Source: Kitasatospora albolonga (GTDB lineage: Bacteria > Actinomycetota > Actinomycetes > Streptomycetales > Streptomycetaceae). From it: a DNA stretch of 64,000 bases. Of the stretch, positions 1 through 7,169 are shown piece after piece. Position numbers and translations under genes: made by a program. The DNA lies in assembly GCA_002082585.1 (NCBI GenBank), contig CP020563.1, positions 2,536,001 through 2,600,000 of the forward strand, in the 5' to 3' direction. The notes below the pieces were generated by a model. The model was not told the DNA's origin, did not search any database, and was given only the letters and a program-made list of their open reading frames with translations. How positions within the stretch are numbered: the stretch's first letter is position 1; every line of letters starts with the position of its first letter.

Positions 1-635
1 GTGGCGGGCTGCTGCTTCAGCCGCTCGATGGCGCCCTTGAGGAGGTCGTAGCGCTCCTCGTGGAACTCCTGGGGCGTGCAGCCGTCGACCAGGTGGAGCA
101 GGGCGTCCGGCTCCAGGATCACGGTGGCCGGGCGGTCCCCGATGCCCTTGGCGACGCTCTCCAGCCAGGCCCGGTAGGCGTTGCCGTCGGCGGCGCCGCC
201 CTTGGAGAACTGGCCGCAGTCGCGGTGCGGGATGTTGTAGAGGACCAGCAGCGCCTCCCGGTCGGCCTTGGCTGCCGCCTCGGTGATGCCCTTGACCTGG
301 GACTCCGCGTTGTCCGGGCTGATCCAGTCGCCGACGGGCTGCTCGGCGATCTTCCGGATCAGCGCGGCGTTCTTCTCGTCGCCGTCCTTCGTGTACGCGG
401 CGACCTGCCGGGCCGCGTTCCCCTCGGGGTTCACCCAGTACGGGTCCTGGGCCTTGGGCTGCTGCTCGACGGCCGCGGGGCTGTCGTTGTCCTTGTCGTT
501 GCCGCCGTCGTCCCCGCCGCCGGAGCAGCCGGACAGCAGCAGGGCGGCGCAGACCGCCGCCGCCGTACCGGTCGCCCTGATGCCCGCCGTCGCGCGCCCG
601 CGCGCCTGGGACCGGCCGGTGTAACTGCCGTACAT
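1..635 (-). CDS. Glycoside hydrolase family 6 (cellulase-like) lipoprotein, partial
   Basis: This gene runs off the left edge, so only the N-terminal ~211 residues are present. The start ATG lies about 5 nt after an AGGGGGAG ribosome binding site. The N-terminus has a basic stretch, a hydrophobic segment and a lipobox (LLLSGC), so a membrane-anchored lipoprotein outside the cell is expected. An acidic Gly/Asp/Asn-rich linker follows. The catalytic domain then shows YNIPHRDCGQFSKGGA and the GH6 signature TVILEPDAL. GH6 enzymes are inverting endoglucanases or cellobiohydrolases that cut beta-1,4-glucan, with the Asp of the EPDAL motif region close to the active site. The C-terminal part with the remaining carboxylates is outside the window. 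I saw no canonical CebR-type 14-bp box upstream. Family assignment is firm; substrate is inferred. Confidence 0.88.
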   Translation of the reverse strand, partial: MYGSYTGRSQARGRATAGIRATGTAAAVCAALLLSGCSGGGDDGGNDKDNDSPAAVEQQPKAQDPYWVNPEGNAARQVAAYTKDGDEKNAALIRKIAEQPVGDWISPDNAESQVKGITEAAAKADREALLVLYNIPHRDCGQFSKGGAADGNAYRAWLESVAKGIGDRPATVILEPDALLHLVDGCTPQEFHEERYDLLKGAIERLKQQPA

Positions 636-1021
636 CCACTCCCCCTTGGGTGCACTGCCTGCACTGTTTCTCACTGGTTTGCCCCGATGTGCTGCCGGTC
701 CGGACCATCCTGGCACAGGGGCCCGGAGCCTCTGTGGGCGCCCGGCCCCCTTCCGCAACGGTGGCAACGGGCTCGTCTTCCGCCCCTACAACGCTCACGC
801 AGAGGCGTCGGTTCCGGACATCTTGTTCGGAAGCCGCCGGGGCGTGGCGCCCGTCCCCCTACAGTGGCGGCAGAGATCGGCCCCGTACCGCACCGACCTC
901 CCGTACCGCGCCGGGCGACTCCCGCGGCCCGGTGCACGCGGTCGAGGACCGGCCCGGACGGCACGCCCCGGGAGGGCGGCCGGCCGGGCCGGGTGTTCGT
1001 TCCGTCCGGGCCGGGGGCCCG
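636..1021. other. Gene-free region upstream of the GH6 gene
   Basis: These 386 bases separate the end of the sortase gene from the start of the GH6 gene, both on the minus strand, so they should carry the GH6 promoter. The only structure I noted is an imperfect inverted repeat with TTCCG and CGGAA arms near 811-831, which could be a LacI-type operator but is weak. The open frames crossing it have no support. Confidence 0.4.
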
Positions 1022-1720
1022 TCAGGCGCGGCTCAGGTCCTTCGGCTCCTTCCGCGCGTCCTCGGCGTCCTCCGCCCCGGTGAGATAGGCGGAGACGACC
1101 ACGTTCGCCGTGTAGGAGCGCGTCTTCCTGTCGTACGTCCCGCCGCAGGTGAGCAGCCGCAGCTCCGCCCGGCCGTCCACACGGGGTCCGTACGCCTTCT
1201 CGGCGTCGAACCGTTCCCGGGTGACGACCTGGACGTCGTCCACGGTGAACTCGGCGACGCTGCCGTCCTCCCGGGTCACCCGGACCTTCTCGCCCGGCCG
1301 CACCGCGCTGAGCCCGTAGAAGACGGCCGGTTTCGTCTCGGTGTCGACATGGCCGACGAGCAGGGCCGCCCCCGCGGCGCCGGGCTGGGTGCCCTTGCCG
1401 TACCAGCCGGCCGTCTGCGGCAGGTCGTACGGGGGCGGGTCGATGGCCCCGTCCTTGTCGAGGCCGCGCGGGACGACCGGGGCGTCGATCCCGACCGAGG
1501 GGACCTCCACACCGCGCGGGGCGGCGCCCTCGATCGGCGCGTGCGCCGGGGGCAGCGGGGCCCCGAGCGGGCGGCCGACGGCGGCGACGTCCCCGGTGGT
1601 CGGGGCCGACATCCCGCCGGACGCGTCCCGGCCCCAGAGCCAGAGGCCGAGCAGCAGTACGGCCCAGGCCACTCCGGTGAGCAGTCGCCCGGTGCCTGCC
1701 GGGCGGTCGGGGGCGGACAT
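1022..1720 (-). CDS. Class F sortase
   Basis: This is a 232-residue membrane-anchored transpeptidase of the sortase family. Residues ~12-30 form an N-terminal membrane anchor, followed by a short linker and the sortase beta-barrel from about residue 70. The catalytic triad is visible as His124 in LLVGHVDT, Cys192 in LLTCGG and Arg201 in KTRSYTANVVV. The LLTCGG context and short length are typical of actinobacterial class F enzymes rather than class E (TLTTC). It begins 2 nt after the stop of the upstream exported protein gene, so the two form an operon and that protein is a likely partner. Class F function is little characterised; cell-wall attachment or pilus-like processing is inference. 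Confidence 0.9.
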   Translation of the reverse strand: MSAPDRPAGTGRLLTGVAWAVLLLGLWLWGRDASGGMSAPTTGDVAAVGRPLGAPLPPAHAPIEGAAPRGVEVPSVGIDAPVVPRGLDKDGAIDPPPYDLPQTAGWYGKGTQPGAAGAALLVGHVDTETKPAVFYGLSAVRPGEKVRVTREDGSVAEFTVDDVQVVTRERFDAEKAYGPRVDGRAELRLLTCGGTYDRKTRSYTANVVVSAYLTGAEDAEDARKEPKDLSRA

Positions 1721-1721
1721 G

Positions 1722-2288
1722 TCAGTCCGCGGCCGGGTCGCGGCGGCGGCGCGAGGTGCGCAGGGCGACGGCCACGGAGGCGACTCCGGCGAGCACCAGA
1801 CCGATCACCGCGTGCCGGAGGCCGGGGCCCTCGGATGCGGCTCCCTGCTCGGCGAGGGTGGCGGTGCCTCCGCCGCCCGCCTTGACGGGGGCCACGGGCG
1901 AGGGGCGGTTGTGGTGGATGACGGTGAGGGTGCCGGTCGCCTTGCCCTTGCCGTTCTCGCACGTCACCCAGACGTCATAGGCGCGGGGTTCGGCATCGGA
2001 GCGGATGGTGGCCTCGGCGAAGAGGCCCTTGTCGTCGGCGGGCCGGAAGTGGGCGACCGAGGTGAAGGCATCGGAGTTGCCCTTCGCCTCCCGGCCCTTG
2101 CCGCAGACGTCGACCCAGAGTTCCACCTGCCCGCCGGGGGCGGTGGTGGACGGGGTGACCGAGACGGTACCGGTTCTCCGGTCGTCGTCCCCGGCACGGG
2201 CGGCCGGGGATGCCTGGGCGGCGGGGACGGGCAGGGCTATGAGCGCGGCCGCCGCTGCGGCACAGAACGTGATGGGCGCTGAACGCAT
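1722..2288 (-). CDS. Exported, C-terminally membrane-anchored protein of unknown function
   Basis: This 188-residue protein has a Sec signal peptide (residues ~1-28, cleavage near AQA/SPA). Its extracellular part resembles an immunoglobulin-like sandwich with two cysteines (VDVCGKG and WVTCENG), perhaps a disulfide. A C-terminal hydrophobic segment is followed by an RTSRRRRD tail. There is no LPxTG or LAxTG motif, so anchoring by the adjacent class F sortase is not obvious from sequence. The gene lies directly upstream of that sortase with a 1-nt gap and should be co-transcribed. Its ribosome binding site AGGAGG lies inside an inverted repeat that could fold over it. I do not recognise a named function. 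Confidence 0.8.
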   Translation of the reverse strand: MRSAPITFCAAAAAALIALPVPAAQASPAARAGDDDRRTGTVSVTPSTTAPGGQVELWVDVCGKGREAKGNSDAFTSVAHFRPADDKGLFAEATIRSDAEPRAYDVWVTCENGKGKATGTLTVIHHNRPSPVAPVKAGGGGTATLAEQGAASEGPGLRHAVIGLVLAGVASVAVALRTSRRRRDPAAD

Positions 2289-2289
2289 C

Positions 2290-2314
2290 GTGAACCTCCT
2301 AGGGGAAGGTTCAC
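2290..2314 (-). promoter_or_regulatory. Inverted repeat sequestering the ribosome binding site
   Basis: On the minus strand, 8-nt arms GTGAACCT and AGGTTCAC flank a 9-nt spacer. The AGGAGG Shine-Dalgarno lies at the boundary of spacer and right arm, a few nt before the ATG at 2288. Folding of the mRNA would hide it, which suggests translational control or a protein operator at this site. Confidence 0.5.
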
Positions 2315-2379
2315 GCCTGGGCCGACGGCCCGCATCCGCAGTCCTCCATTCGAGGGACCACGGACACGGTCCACGCAGG

Positions 2380-3186
2380 TCAGGTGCGGTCCGCCTGGTC
2401 CGGCAGGTCGATGAGGTCGACCAGGTTCGCGATCGACTCGACGACGTGGGACGGGCGGAACGGGTAGCGGTCGATGTCCGCGACCGTCGTCAGCCCGGTG
2501 AGGACCAGGAACGTCTGCATCCCCGCCTCCAGGCCCGCCAGCACGTCGGTGTCCATCCGGTCGCCGATCATGGCGCTGGTCTCGGAGTGGGCGCCGATCG
2601 CGTTGAGCCCGGTCCGCATCATCAGCGGGTTGGGCTTGCCCGCGAAGTACGGCTCCTTGCCGGTCGCCTTGGTGATCAGCGCGGCGACCGAACCGGTGGC
2701 GGGCAGCGGGCCCTCGGCGGACGGCCCGGTCTCGTCCGGGTTGGTGCAGATGAAGCGGGCGCCGCCGTTGATGAGCCGGATCGCCTTGGTGAGCGCCTCG
2801 AAGCTGTACGTACGGGTCTCGCCGAGCACCACGTAGTCCGGGTCGTGGTCGGTCAGCACATACCCGATGTCGTGCAGCGCGGTGGTGAGCCCGGCCTCGC
2901 CGATGACGTACGCCGTGCCGCCGGGGCGCTGGTCGTCCAGGAACTGGGCGGTGGCCAGGGCGGAGGTCCAGATGTTCTTGACGGGTACGTCCAGGCCCAT
3001 GCGGCTGAGGCGGGCGTGCAGGTCGCGGGCGGTGTAGATGGAGTTGTTGGTGAGGACGAGGAAGGGGAGCCCGGAATCCCGCAGCCGCTTGATGAAGGCG
3101 TCGGCGCCGGGGATCGGGGTGCCCTCGTGGATGAGGACGCCGTCCATGTCGGTGAGCCAGGAAGTGATCGGCTTGCGGTCTGCCAT
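2380..3186 (-). CDS. HAD-IIA family sugar/nucleotide phosphatase (NagD-like)
   Basis: This 268-residue protein is a HAD superfamily phosphatase of subclass IIA (C2 cap), the NagD/AraL/phosphoglycolate phosphatase group. Motif I is WLTDMDGVL with the nucleophile Asp13 and acid/base Asp15. Motif II is the LVLTNNS stretch. Motif III/IV are the conserved FAGKPNPLMM lysine and the MIGDRMDTDV aspartates. Such enzymes dephosphorylate small phosphorylated metabolites in the cytoplasm; the substrate cannot be read from sequence. It lies downstream of the exported phosphodiesterase and near the phosphonate-type genes, which suggests a role in phosphate-ester metabolism. A strong hairpin separates it from the upstream gene. 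The ATG at 3186 was chosen because it begins exactly at the conserved family N-terminus. Confidence 0.9.
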   Translation of the reverse strand: MADRKPITSWLTDMDGVLIHEGTPIPGADAFIKRLRDSGLPFLVLTNNSIYTARDLHARLSRMGLDVPVKNIWTSALATAQFLDDQRPGGTAYVIGEAGLTTALHDIGYVLTDHDPDYVVLGETRTYSFEALTKAIRLINGGARFICTNPDETGPSAEGPLPATGSVAALITKATGKEPYFAGKPNPLMMRTGLNAIGAHSETSAMIGDRMDTDVLAGLEAGMQTFLVLTGLTTVADIDRYPFRPSHVVESIANLVDLIDLPDQADRT

Positions 3187-3215
3187 GTGCGGGGACTCCT
3201 GCCGTGCGTACTGCG

Positions 3216-3257
3216 TGCTGGGGGTGCCCGGACCACGCCGTCCCGGCACCCCCAGCA
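3216..3257 (-). terminator. Hairpin terminator after the phosphodiesterase gene
   Basis: Perfect 13-bp arms TGCTGGGGGTGCC (3216-3228) and GGCACCCCCAGCA (3245-3257) are separated by 16 nt and lie just 3 nt beyond the stop codon at 3261. This is a strong intrinsic-type terminator without a clear U-tract. Confidence 0.75.
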
Positions 3258-3260
3258 TAA

Positions 3261-4805
3261 TTAGCTGGTGCTGATCTTGACCCCGTCGATCACCCAGTAC
3301 CAGTTGTTGCTGCCGGTGTAGTGGAACCGGAAGCTCACGTTGGTCGCCCCGGCCGGGACGCTCAGGCTGAGCGACTGCGGCTGGGAGATGACCTCGGAGG
3401 TGTAGGTGCGGACGGCGGCCGGGGTTCCGCCGTTCCAGGAGGCGAGGACACGGGCGCTCTGGCTGCCCTCCGGCCGGTAGAGGGTGGTGTAGTCGAGCGT
3501 CACGGAGGACTTGCCGCCGACCGCGTACGCCGGGGTGACCAGCGTCGAGTCGAACCGGCCCGAGGACGCCTTGTCGTCCCACTCGTCGGAGTCGGCGACC
3601 GCGAAGACGCCGCGCGAGCGGACGTTCAGCTCACGGGACTGGTCGCGCTGGGTGCGGCTCCAGAACTCGTCGGTGGCGAAGGCCCAGCCGCGCCACTCGG
3701 CCACTCCCCCGGTGCCCATCGCGGAGTTGATGACCGACCAGCCGCTGGGCGCGGTGTGGGTCCAGCCGAGGACCCCGGCTGGGATGCCGGTCTCGTCGGC
3801 CCGGCCCGCGAGCGCCGGGCGCAGGGTCTCGAAGGGGTCGGTGGAGCGCTCCTGGATGGGCCTGCCGTCCAGGCCCCAGGCCGGGTCGGGTGTGATGCCG
3901 AGCTGCTTGAAGACGGTGGCGGCGACATCGACGAGCCGGGTGTCCCCGGGGGTGGCACCGGCGGCGATGCCGGGGCCCTGGGCGAGGACGAAGGTGCGCC
4001 GCTCCTCGATGGAACTGCCGCCGTGGCCACCGGCGTTGGTGTGGCCGTGGTCGGTGGCGACGATGACGGTCCACCGCTCGGTGGCGTACGAGGGACGGGC
4101 CCTGATCGCGGCGAGGAACCGGCCCAGGTAGCCGTCGACGGTGTCGATCGCGGCGCGGTACCGGGCGTGGGCCGCGCCGAGGTTGTGGCCGACGATGTCG
4201 ACCTGGCCGAGGTAGGCGAAGACGACGTCCGGGTTCTGGTTCCGCAGGATCGACTCGGTGTCGGCGGCGATGGTGGCGTCATGGCCGGTGTAGCCGTCGC
4301 GGTCGCCGTCCAGGACGAGCTTGGCGTCGGCGCCCGCGGTGACGGTGCCCTGGGTGTCCAGGGGCTTCCAGTCGACGGCGGCGTACGTGGAGAGCTCGGG
4401 CCGCACCTGGGCGAGGCGGGCGAGGAAGCCGGGGTAGCGCGTGTAGTTCTTGCCCGCGAAGGAGTTGTCCTTCACGCCGTGCTTGTCGGGCCAGACACCG
4501 GTGGAGATGGTCGACCAGCCGGGGCCGGAGGAGGTGGCGGCCATCGGGTTGGCGTACAGCAGCGAGGTGCCGTACGTGCCGTTCGCCATCATCCCCTTGA
4601 GGTGCGGGGCGCTCGCGGCGGCGATGACGTCGTGGCGCAGCCCGTCGATGCCGACGACGAGCACCTTGTCCTTGCTGGTGCCGTTGGGGAGCGTGGGCGG
4701 GGCCGCGTGGGCGGTGGTGGCGGTGGCGAGGGGGCCGACGGCGGCGACGGTGGCCGCGGCGGCGGTGGTGGCGAGCACGGAGCGGCGGGAGACGGATCGG
4801 GACAC
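3261..4805 (-). CDS. Tat-exported alkaline phosphatase superfamily phosphodiesterase
   Basis: This 514-residue protein belongs to the type I phosphodiesterase/nucleotide pyrophosphatase branch of the alkaline phosphatase superfamily. A twin-arginine signal (VSRRSVLAT) and hydrophobic stretch end near AHA. Metal-site features include VVGIDGLRHD (~residue 52), the nucleophile region MAATSSGPGWSTISTG, DWKP, the VFAYLGQVDIVGH segment and ATDHGHTNAGGHGG. The C-terminal ~100 residues form a separate beta-sandwich ending SFRFHYTGSNNWYWVIDG. The enzyme should release phosphate or a nucleoside monophosphate outside the cell. It is preceded by a 20-bp box almost identical to the one upstream of the FAD oxidoreductase gene, pointing to shared control by the nearby GntR protein. 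The family also contains phosphonoacetate hydrolase, so a C-P substrate is possible. Confidence 0.88.
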   Translation of the reverse strand: MSRSVSRRSVLATTAAAATVAAVGPLATATTAHAAPPTLPNGTSKDKVLVVGIDGLRHDVIAAASAPHLKGMMANGTYGTSLLYANPMAATSSGPGWSTISTGVWPDKHGVKDNSFAGKNYTRYPGFLARLAQVRPELSTYAAVDWKPLDTQGTVTAGADAKLVLDGDRDGYTGHDATIAADTESILRNQNPDVVFAYLGQVDIVGHNLGAAHARYRAAIDTVDGYLGRFLAAIRARPSYATERWTVIVATDHGHTNAGGHGGSSIEERRTFVLAQGPGIAAGATPGDTRLVDVAATVFKQLGITPDPAWGLDGRPIQERSTDPFETLRPALAGRADETGIPAGVLGWTHTAPSGWSVINSAMGTGGVAEWRGWAFATDEFWSRTQRDQSRELNVRSRGVFAVADSDEWDDKASSGRFDSTLVTPAYAVGGKSSVTLDYTTLYRPEGSQSARVLASWNGGTPAAVRTYTSEVISQPQSLSLSVPAGATNVSFRFHYTGSNNWYWVIDGVKISTS

Positions 4806-4866
4806 GTGATCCTCCAGAGGGGGACGGTGACACGGGGGTTGGCGCAGGGGGGCAGCAACGTGCCTC

Positions 4867-4886
4867 TGGACCAGACCTGTTACCTT
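4867..4886 (-). promoter_or_regulatory. Candidate GntR/HutC operator upstream of the phosphodiesterase gene
   Basis: The sequence TGGACCAGACCTGTTACCTT matches the box at 7106-7125 in 18 of 20 positions, in the same orientation and at a similar distance (about 60 nt) from the start codon. Its core resembles the GGTCTAGACC-type sites bound by HutC-subfamily GntR regulators. The binding protein is inferred. Confidence 0.6.
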
Positions 4887-4997
4887 CGCGAGACGGGTGG
4901 GCGGAGTCCAGAGCCAGAGCTGTGCGGTGCGGTGCGGTGCGGGATTCCCGGTGCGGGATGTGACCTTGGCAGGGGTCCGTGGCCGAAAGGTGGCCGG

Positions 4998-5121
4998 TCA
5001 GCTTCCGGTGACTGTCTTCCAGGCGTCGATGTACGTGTCCAGGTCGGTGCCGACGTCCGCCCAGTCGGGCTCGGAGTCGAGCAGCTTCTTGCCGTTCTCA
5101 CCCCGTGAGTTCTGCGGCGCT
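4998..5121 (-). pseudogene. Remnant C-terminus of an ABC-type solute-binding protein
   Basis: Between the phosphodiesterase and the phosphonatase-like gene, an open frame of about 40 codons without a start ends at a TGA (4998-5000). It translates to residues such as GENGKKLLDSEPDW and TYIDAWKTVTGS. That is clearly coding-like and resembles the C-terminus of a family 1 extracellular solute-binding protein. The upstream part is missing: the frame runs directly into the end of the phosphonatase-like gene. Related phosphonate loci usually carry a 2-aminoethylphosphonate-type ABC transporter next to these genes, so I infer that a deletion removed the transporter and left this tail. The identification rests on a short peptide and is tentative. 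Confidence 0.5.
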
Positions 5122-5900
5122 CATGCCTCGGCCCGGGCGATGAGGTCGGGCAGTTCGGCGATGGACCCGAGGACGTGGGTGGCGCCGGACCGCTCCAGCC
5201 GGCCCCGGTCGTGGGCCCCGGTGAGGACGCCCGCGACGATCCCGGCGCCGGACCGTACGCCGCTGAGCATGTCGTACGAGGTGTCCCCCGCCACCACGGT
5301 CCGGCGCACGTCGTCCACCGCCCCCGTGCGCAGGAAGGCGGCCAGCACCATGTCCGGGTAGGGGCGCCCCCGGCCGCCCGCGTCGGCGGGGCAGAGGGTG
5401 AGGGGGACGAGGTCCTGCCAGCCGAGGGCGGTGAGGATGGCGTCCTGGGTGGTACGGGCGAACCCGGTGGTCAGGACGGTGGTACGGCCTTCGGCGGTGA
5501 GCCGCTCGATCGCTTCCCGCGCCCCGGGGACCGGGGCGATACGACCCCCGTCGACCAGGTCTCCGTACGCCTCCTCGAAGGCGGTGTTGGCGGTCTGGGC
5601 CTTCTCCTCGTCCCCGAAGAGATGGCGAAAGACGGAGATCTTCGACTCGCCCATGGTGGCGCGTACGTAGGCGAGTTGGCGCTCGTGCTCGGCGGACCCG
5701 GTCCGTACGCCGAGGCGTTCGGCGGCGGCGGAGAACGCCTGCTCCACGAGGCCGCCGTCGGCGACGGTGGTACCGGCCATGTCGAGGACGACGAGGTCGA
5801 GGCGTCGGGCTTCCGCGGTCTGCGCCACTTGCGCTGCTTGCGCTGCTTGCGCTGCTTGCGTTGCGTGCACTGCGTGCGTTGCTTGCGTTTCTGAAGTCAT
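5121..5900 (-). CDS. Phosphonatase-like HAD hydrolase
   Basis: This 259-residue protein matches the phosphonatase-like HAD family that accompanies FAD oxidoreductases in phosphonate loci. Motif I is LVVLDMAGTTVADGG with the nucleophilic Asp, and the acidic motif is VVAGDTSYDMLSG. Classic phosphonatase (PhnX) hydrolyses the C-P bond of phosphonoacetaldehyde; here the cap lysine cannot be assigned with confidence, so the exact substrate stays open. The ATG at 5900 lies 5 nt after the stop of the oxidoreductase gene and the two are one operon. The first ~30 residues are an unusual Ala/Gln/Thr repeat (ATQAAQAAQAAQVAQ) encoded by 9-nt tandem repeats, probably a disordered extension. A true start just before the core domain cannot be excluded. 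Confidence 0.85.
   Translation of the reverse strand: MTSETQATHAVHATQAAQAAQAAQVAQTAEARRLDLVVLDMAGTTVADGGLVEQAFSAAAERLGVRTGSAEHERQLAYVRATMGESKISVFRHLFGDEEKAQTANTAFEEAYGDLVDGGRIAPVPGAREAIERLTAEGRTTVLTTGFARTTQDAILTALGWQDLVPLTLCPADAGGRGRPYPDMVLAAFLRTGAVDDVRRTVVAGDTSYDMLSGVRSGAGIVAGVLTGAHDRGRLERSGATHVLGSIAELPDLIARAEA
5827..5888 (-). repeat. Tandem 9-nt repeat inside the phosphonatase-like gene
   Basis: Successive units of GCTGCTTGC on the plus strand (some degenerate to GTTGCGTGC) encode the Ala-Ala-Gln run near the N-terminus of the hydrolase. The 9-nt unit keeps the frame, so copy-number change would only lengthen or shorten the linker. Confidence 0.7.
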
Positions 5901-5905
5901 GAGGT

Positions 5906-7030
5906 TCACCAGCTCAGTTGGTCGGCGGTCGTTTCGGCGATGGCGGGCGAGCACGTCATGCCGCGCCCGCCGGGTCCGGTCACCAGCCAGACCCCGTCGG
6001 CCACCTGCTGGCGGTGGACGACGCGTGAGGTGTCGGTGCACTGGGCGTAGACGCCCGCCCAGCGGTGCCTGATGCGGGGCAGGGGCCGCCCGAGGAAGGT
6101 CTCGACGACCCGGGTGAGGTGCTCGTACGGCTCCTCGACGGTGTCGAAGGCGAAGGGGTGCTCGTACTCGTGGGTGTCCCCGATGGTCAGCCCGCCGTCG
6201 GTCCGCTGCACCATGAGGAGTTGCATGCGGTGCTCGGTGGCGACCGGGTCCTGCGGCTGGTGGGCGTTGAGGGCGTCGAGCGCCTCGCCGCGGTAGGCCG
6301 GGTAGTAGCGGAAGCTGTCGGCGTCGGCGACCGAGGTGGTGAGGGGCTCGCCGAGCGGGTCGGTCTGCATCATCTGGAGCCGGACGCGACGGACGGGCAG
6401 CCCGGGCCCGGCCAGCTCACGGACGAGCCCGCCGAGCCAGGCCCCGGTCGCGAGGATCACGGCGTCCCCGGTGTGGATGTCACCGTGGTCGTCGCGCACG
6501 GAGGCGGCCCCGACGACGTCACGGACCTCACGGCCCCCCAGGTACGTGTACCGCCCGGACGCCAGCAGCTCGGCCTTCAGGGCGAGTTGGGCGGTACGCG
6601 GCTCGACCGCCGCGTCCCGCTCGCACCACAGGGCGGCGGCGAACTCGCCGCGCAGAGCGGGGTTGAGGGCGCGGGCCTCCTCGGCGGCGAGCAGCTTGTA
6701 GCCACGCGCGGCGGCGTCGGGCCGGGCGACCGCCGCCTCGGCGACGGCGATTTCGGCGGGGGTCCGCAGCGGGGTCAGCGAACCACAGGCCCGGAAGCCG
6801 AGCCCCGGCACCCGCCGCCCGATCCCCTCCCACAACTCCCGCGCTCGCAGGGCGGTTTCCAGCTCCTCGCCACCGGCCCGGCCGCTGACCCAAATCTGTC
6901 CGAAGTTGCGGAGCGATGCCCCGCGCGCCTCGCTCTCGCGCTCGATCTGTACGACCTCGTGGCCGCGGCTGACTGCGTGCCAGGCGTGCATGGTTCCCAC
7001 CACGCCGGCCCCTACGACGATGACTCTCAC
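5906..7030 (-). CDS. FAD-dependent oxidoreductase of phosphonate loci (DAO family)
   Basis: This 374-residue flavoenzyme belongs to the D-amino-acid oxidase/glycine oxidase fold. It begins with the dinucleotide-binding motif VRVIVVGAGVVGTMHAWH, then QIERESEARGASLRNFGQIW and ends with LVTGPGGRGMTCSPAIAE, the C-terminal FAD-contacting loop. Members of this clade travel with phosphonatase-like hydrolases and are thought to oxidatively deaminate aminoalkylphosphonates or their N-methyl derivatives, giving the aldehyde for the partner hydrolase. I chose the GTG at 7030 because a GAGGAG site lies 10 nt upstream; the frame stays open further upstream without a better signal. A predicted regulator box lies about 75 nt upstream. 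Function in phosphonate use is inferred from family and neighbour. Confidence 0.86.
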   Translation of the reverse strand: MRVIVVGAGVVGTMHAWHAVSRGHEVVQIERESEARGASLRNFGQIWVSGRAGGEELETALRARELWEGIGRRVPGLGFRACGSLTPLRTPAEIAVAEAAVARPDAAARGYKLLAAEEARALNPALRGEFAAALWCERDAAVEPRTAQLALKAELLASGRYTYLGGREVRDVVGAASVRDDHGDIHTGDAVILATGAWLGGLVRELAGPGLPVRRVRLQMMQTDPLGEPLTTSVADADSFRYYPAYRGEALDALNAHQPQDPVATEHRMQLLMVQRTDGGLTIGDTHEYEHPFAFDTVEEPYEHLTRVVETFLGRPLPRIRHRWAGVYAQCTDTSRVVHRQQVADGVWLVTGPGGRGMTCSPAIAETTADQLSW

Positions 7031-7105
7031 GGCGGCCACGCTCCTCGGGACTGGTGTCACGGACACATCCGGTCGACAACGAGATGGTGAACGACCCTCC
7101 AATCT

Positions 7106-7125
7106 TGGACTAGACCCGTTACCTT
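7106..7125 (-). promoter_or_regulatory. Candidate GntR/HutC operator upstream of the FAD oxidoreductase operon
   Basis: TGGACTAGACCCGTTACCTT differs from the box at 4867-4886 at only two positions. It sits in the 139-nt gap between the GntR gene and the oxidoreductase start, where the operon promoter must lie. Confidence 0.6.
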
Positions 7126-7169
7126 TTCGTTATCGACGGAGGAGTTCCGACCCGGGGATTCCGCCTGTC

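Noticed and set aside
5767..6072. Plus-strand frame with a striking Cys-Ala repeat (VCATCAACAACAACVACTACVACV)
   Set aside because: It is the antisense of the Ala/Gln repeat in the phosphonatase-like gene; composition results from the 9-nt repeat and there is no RBS or codon bias.
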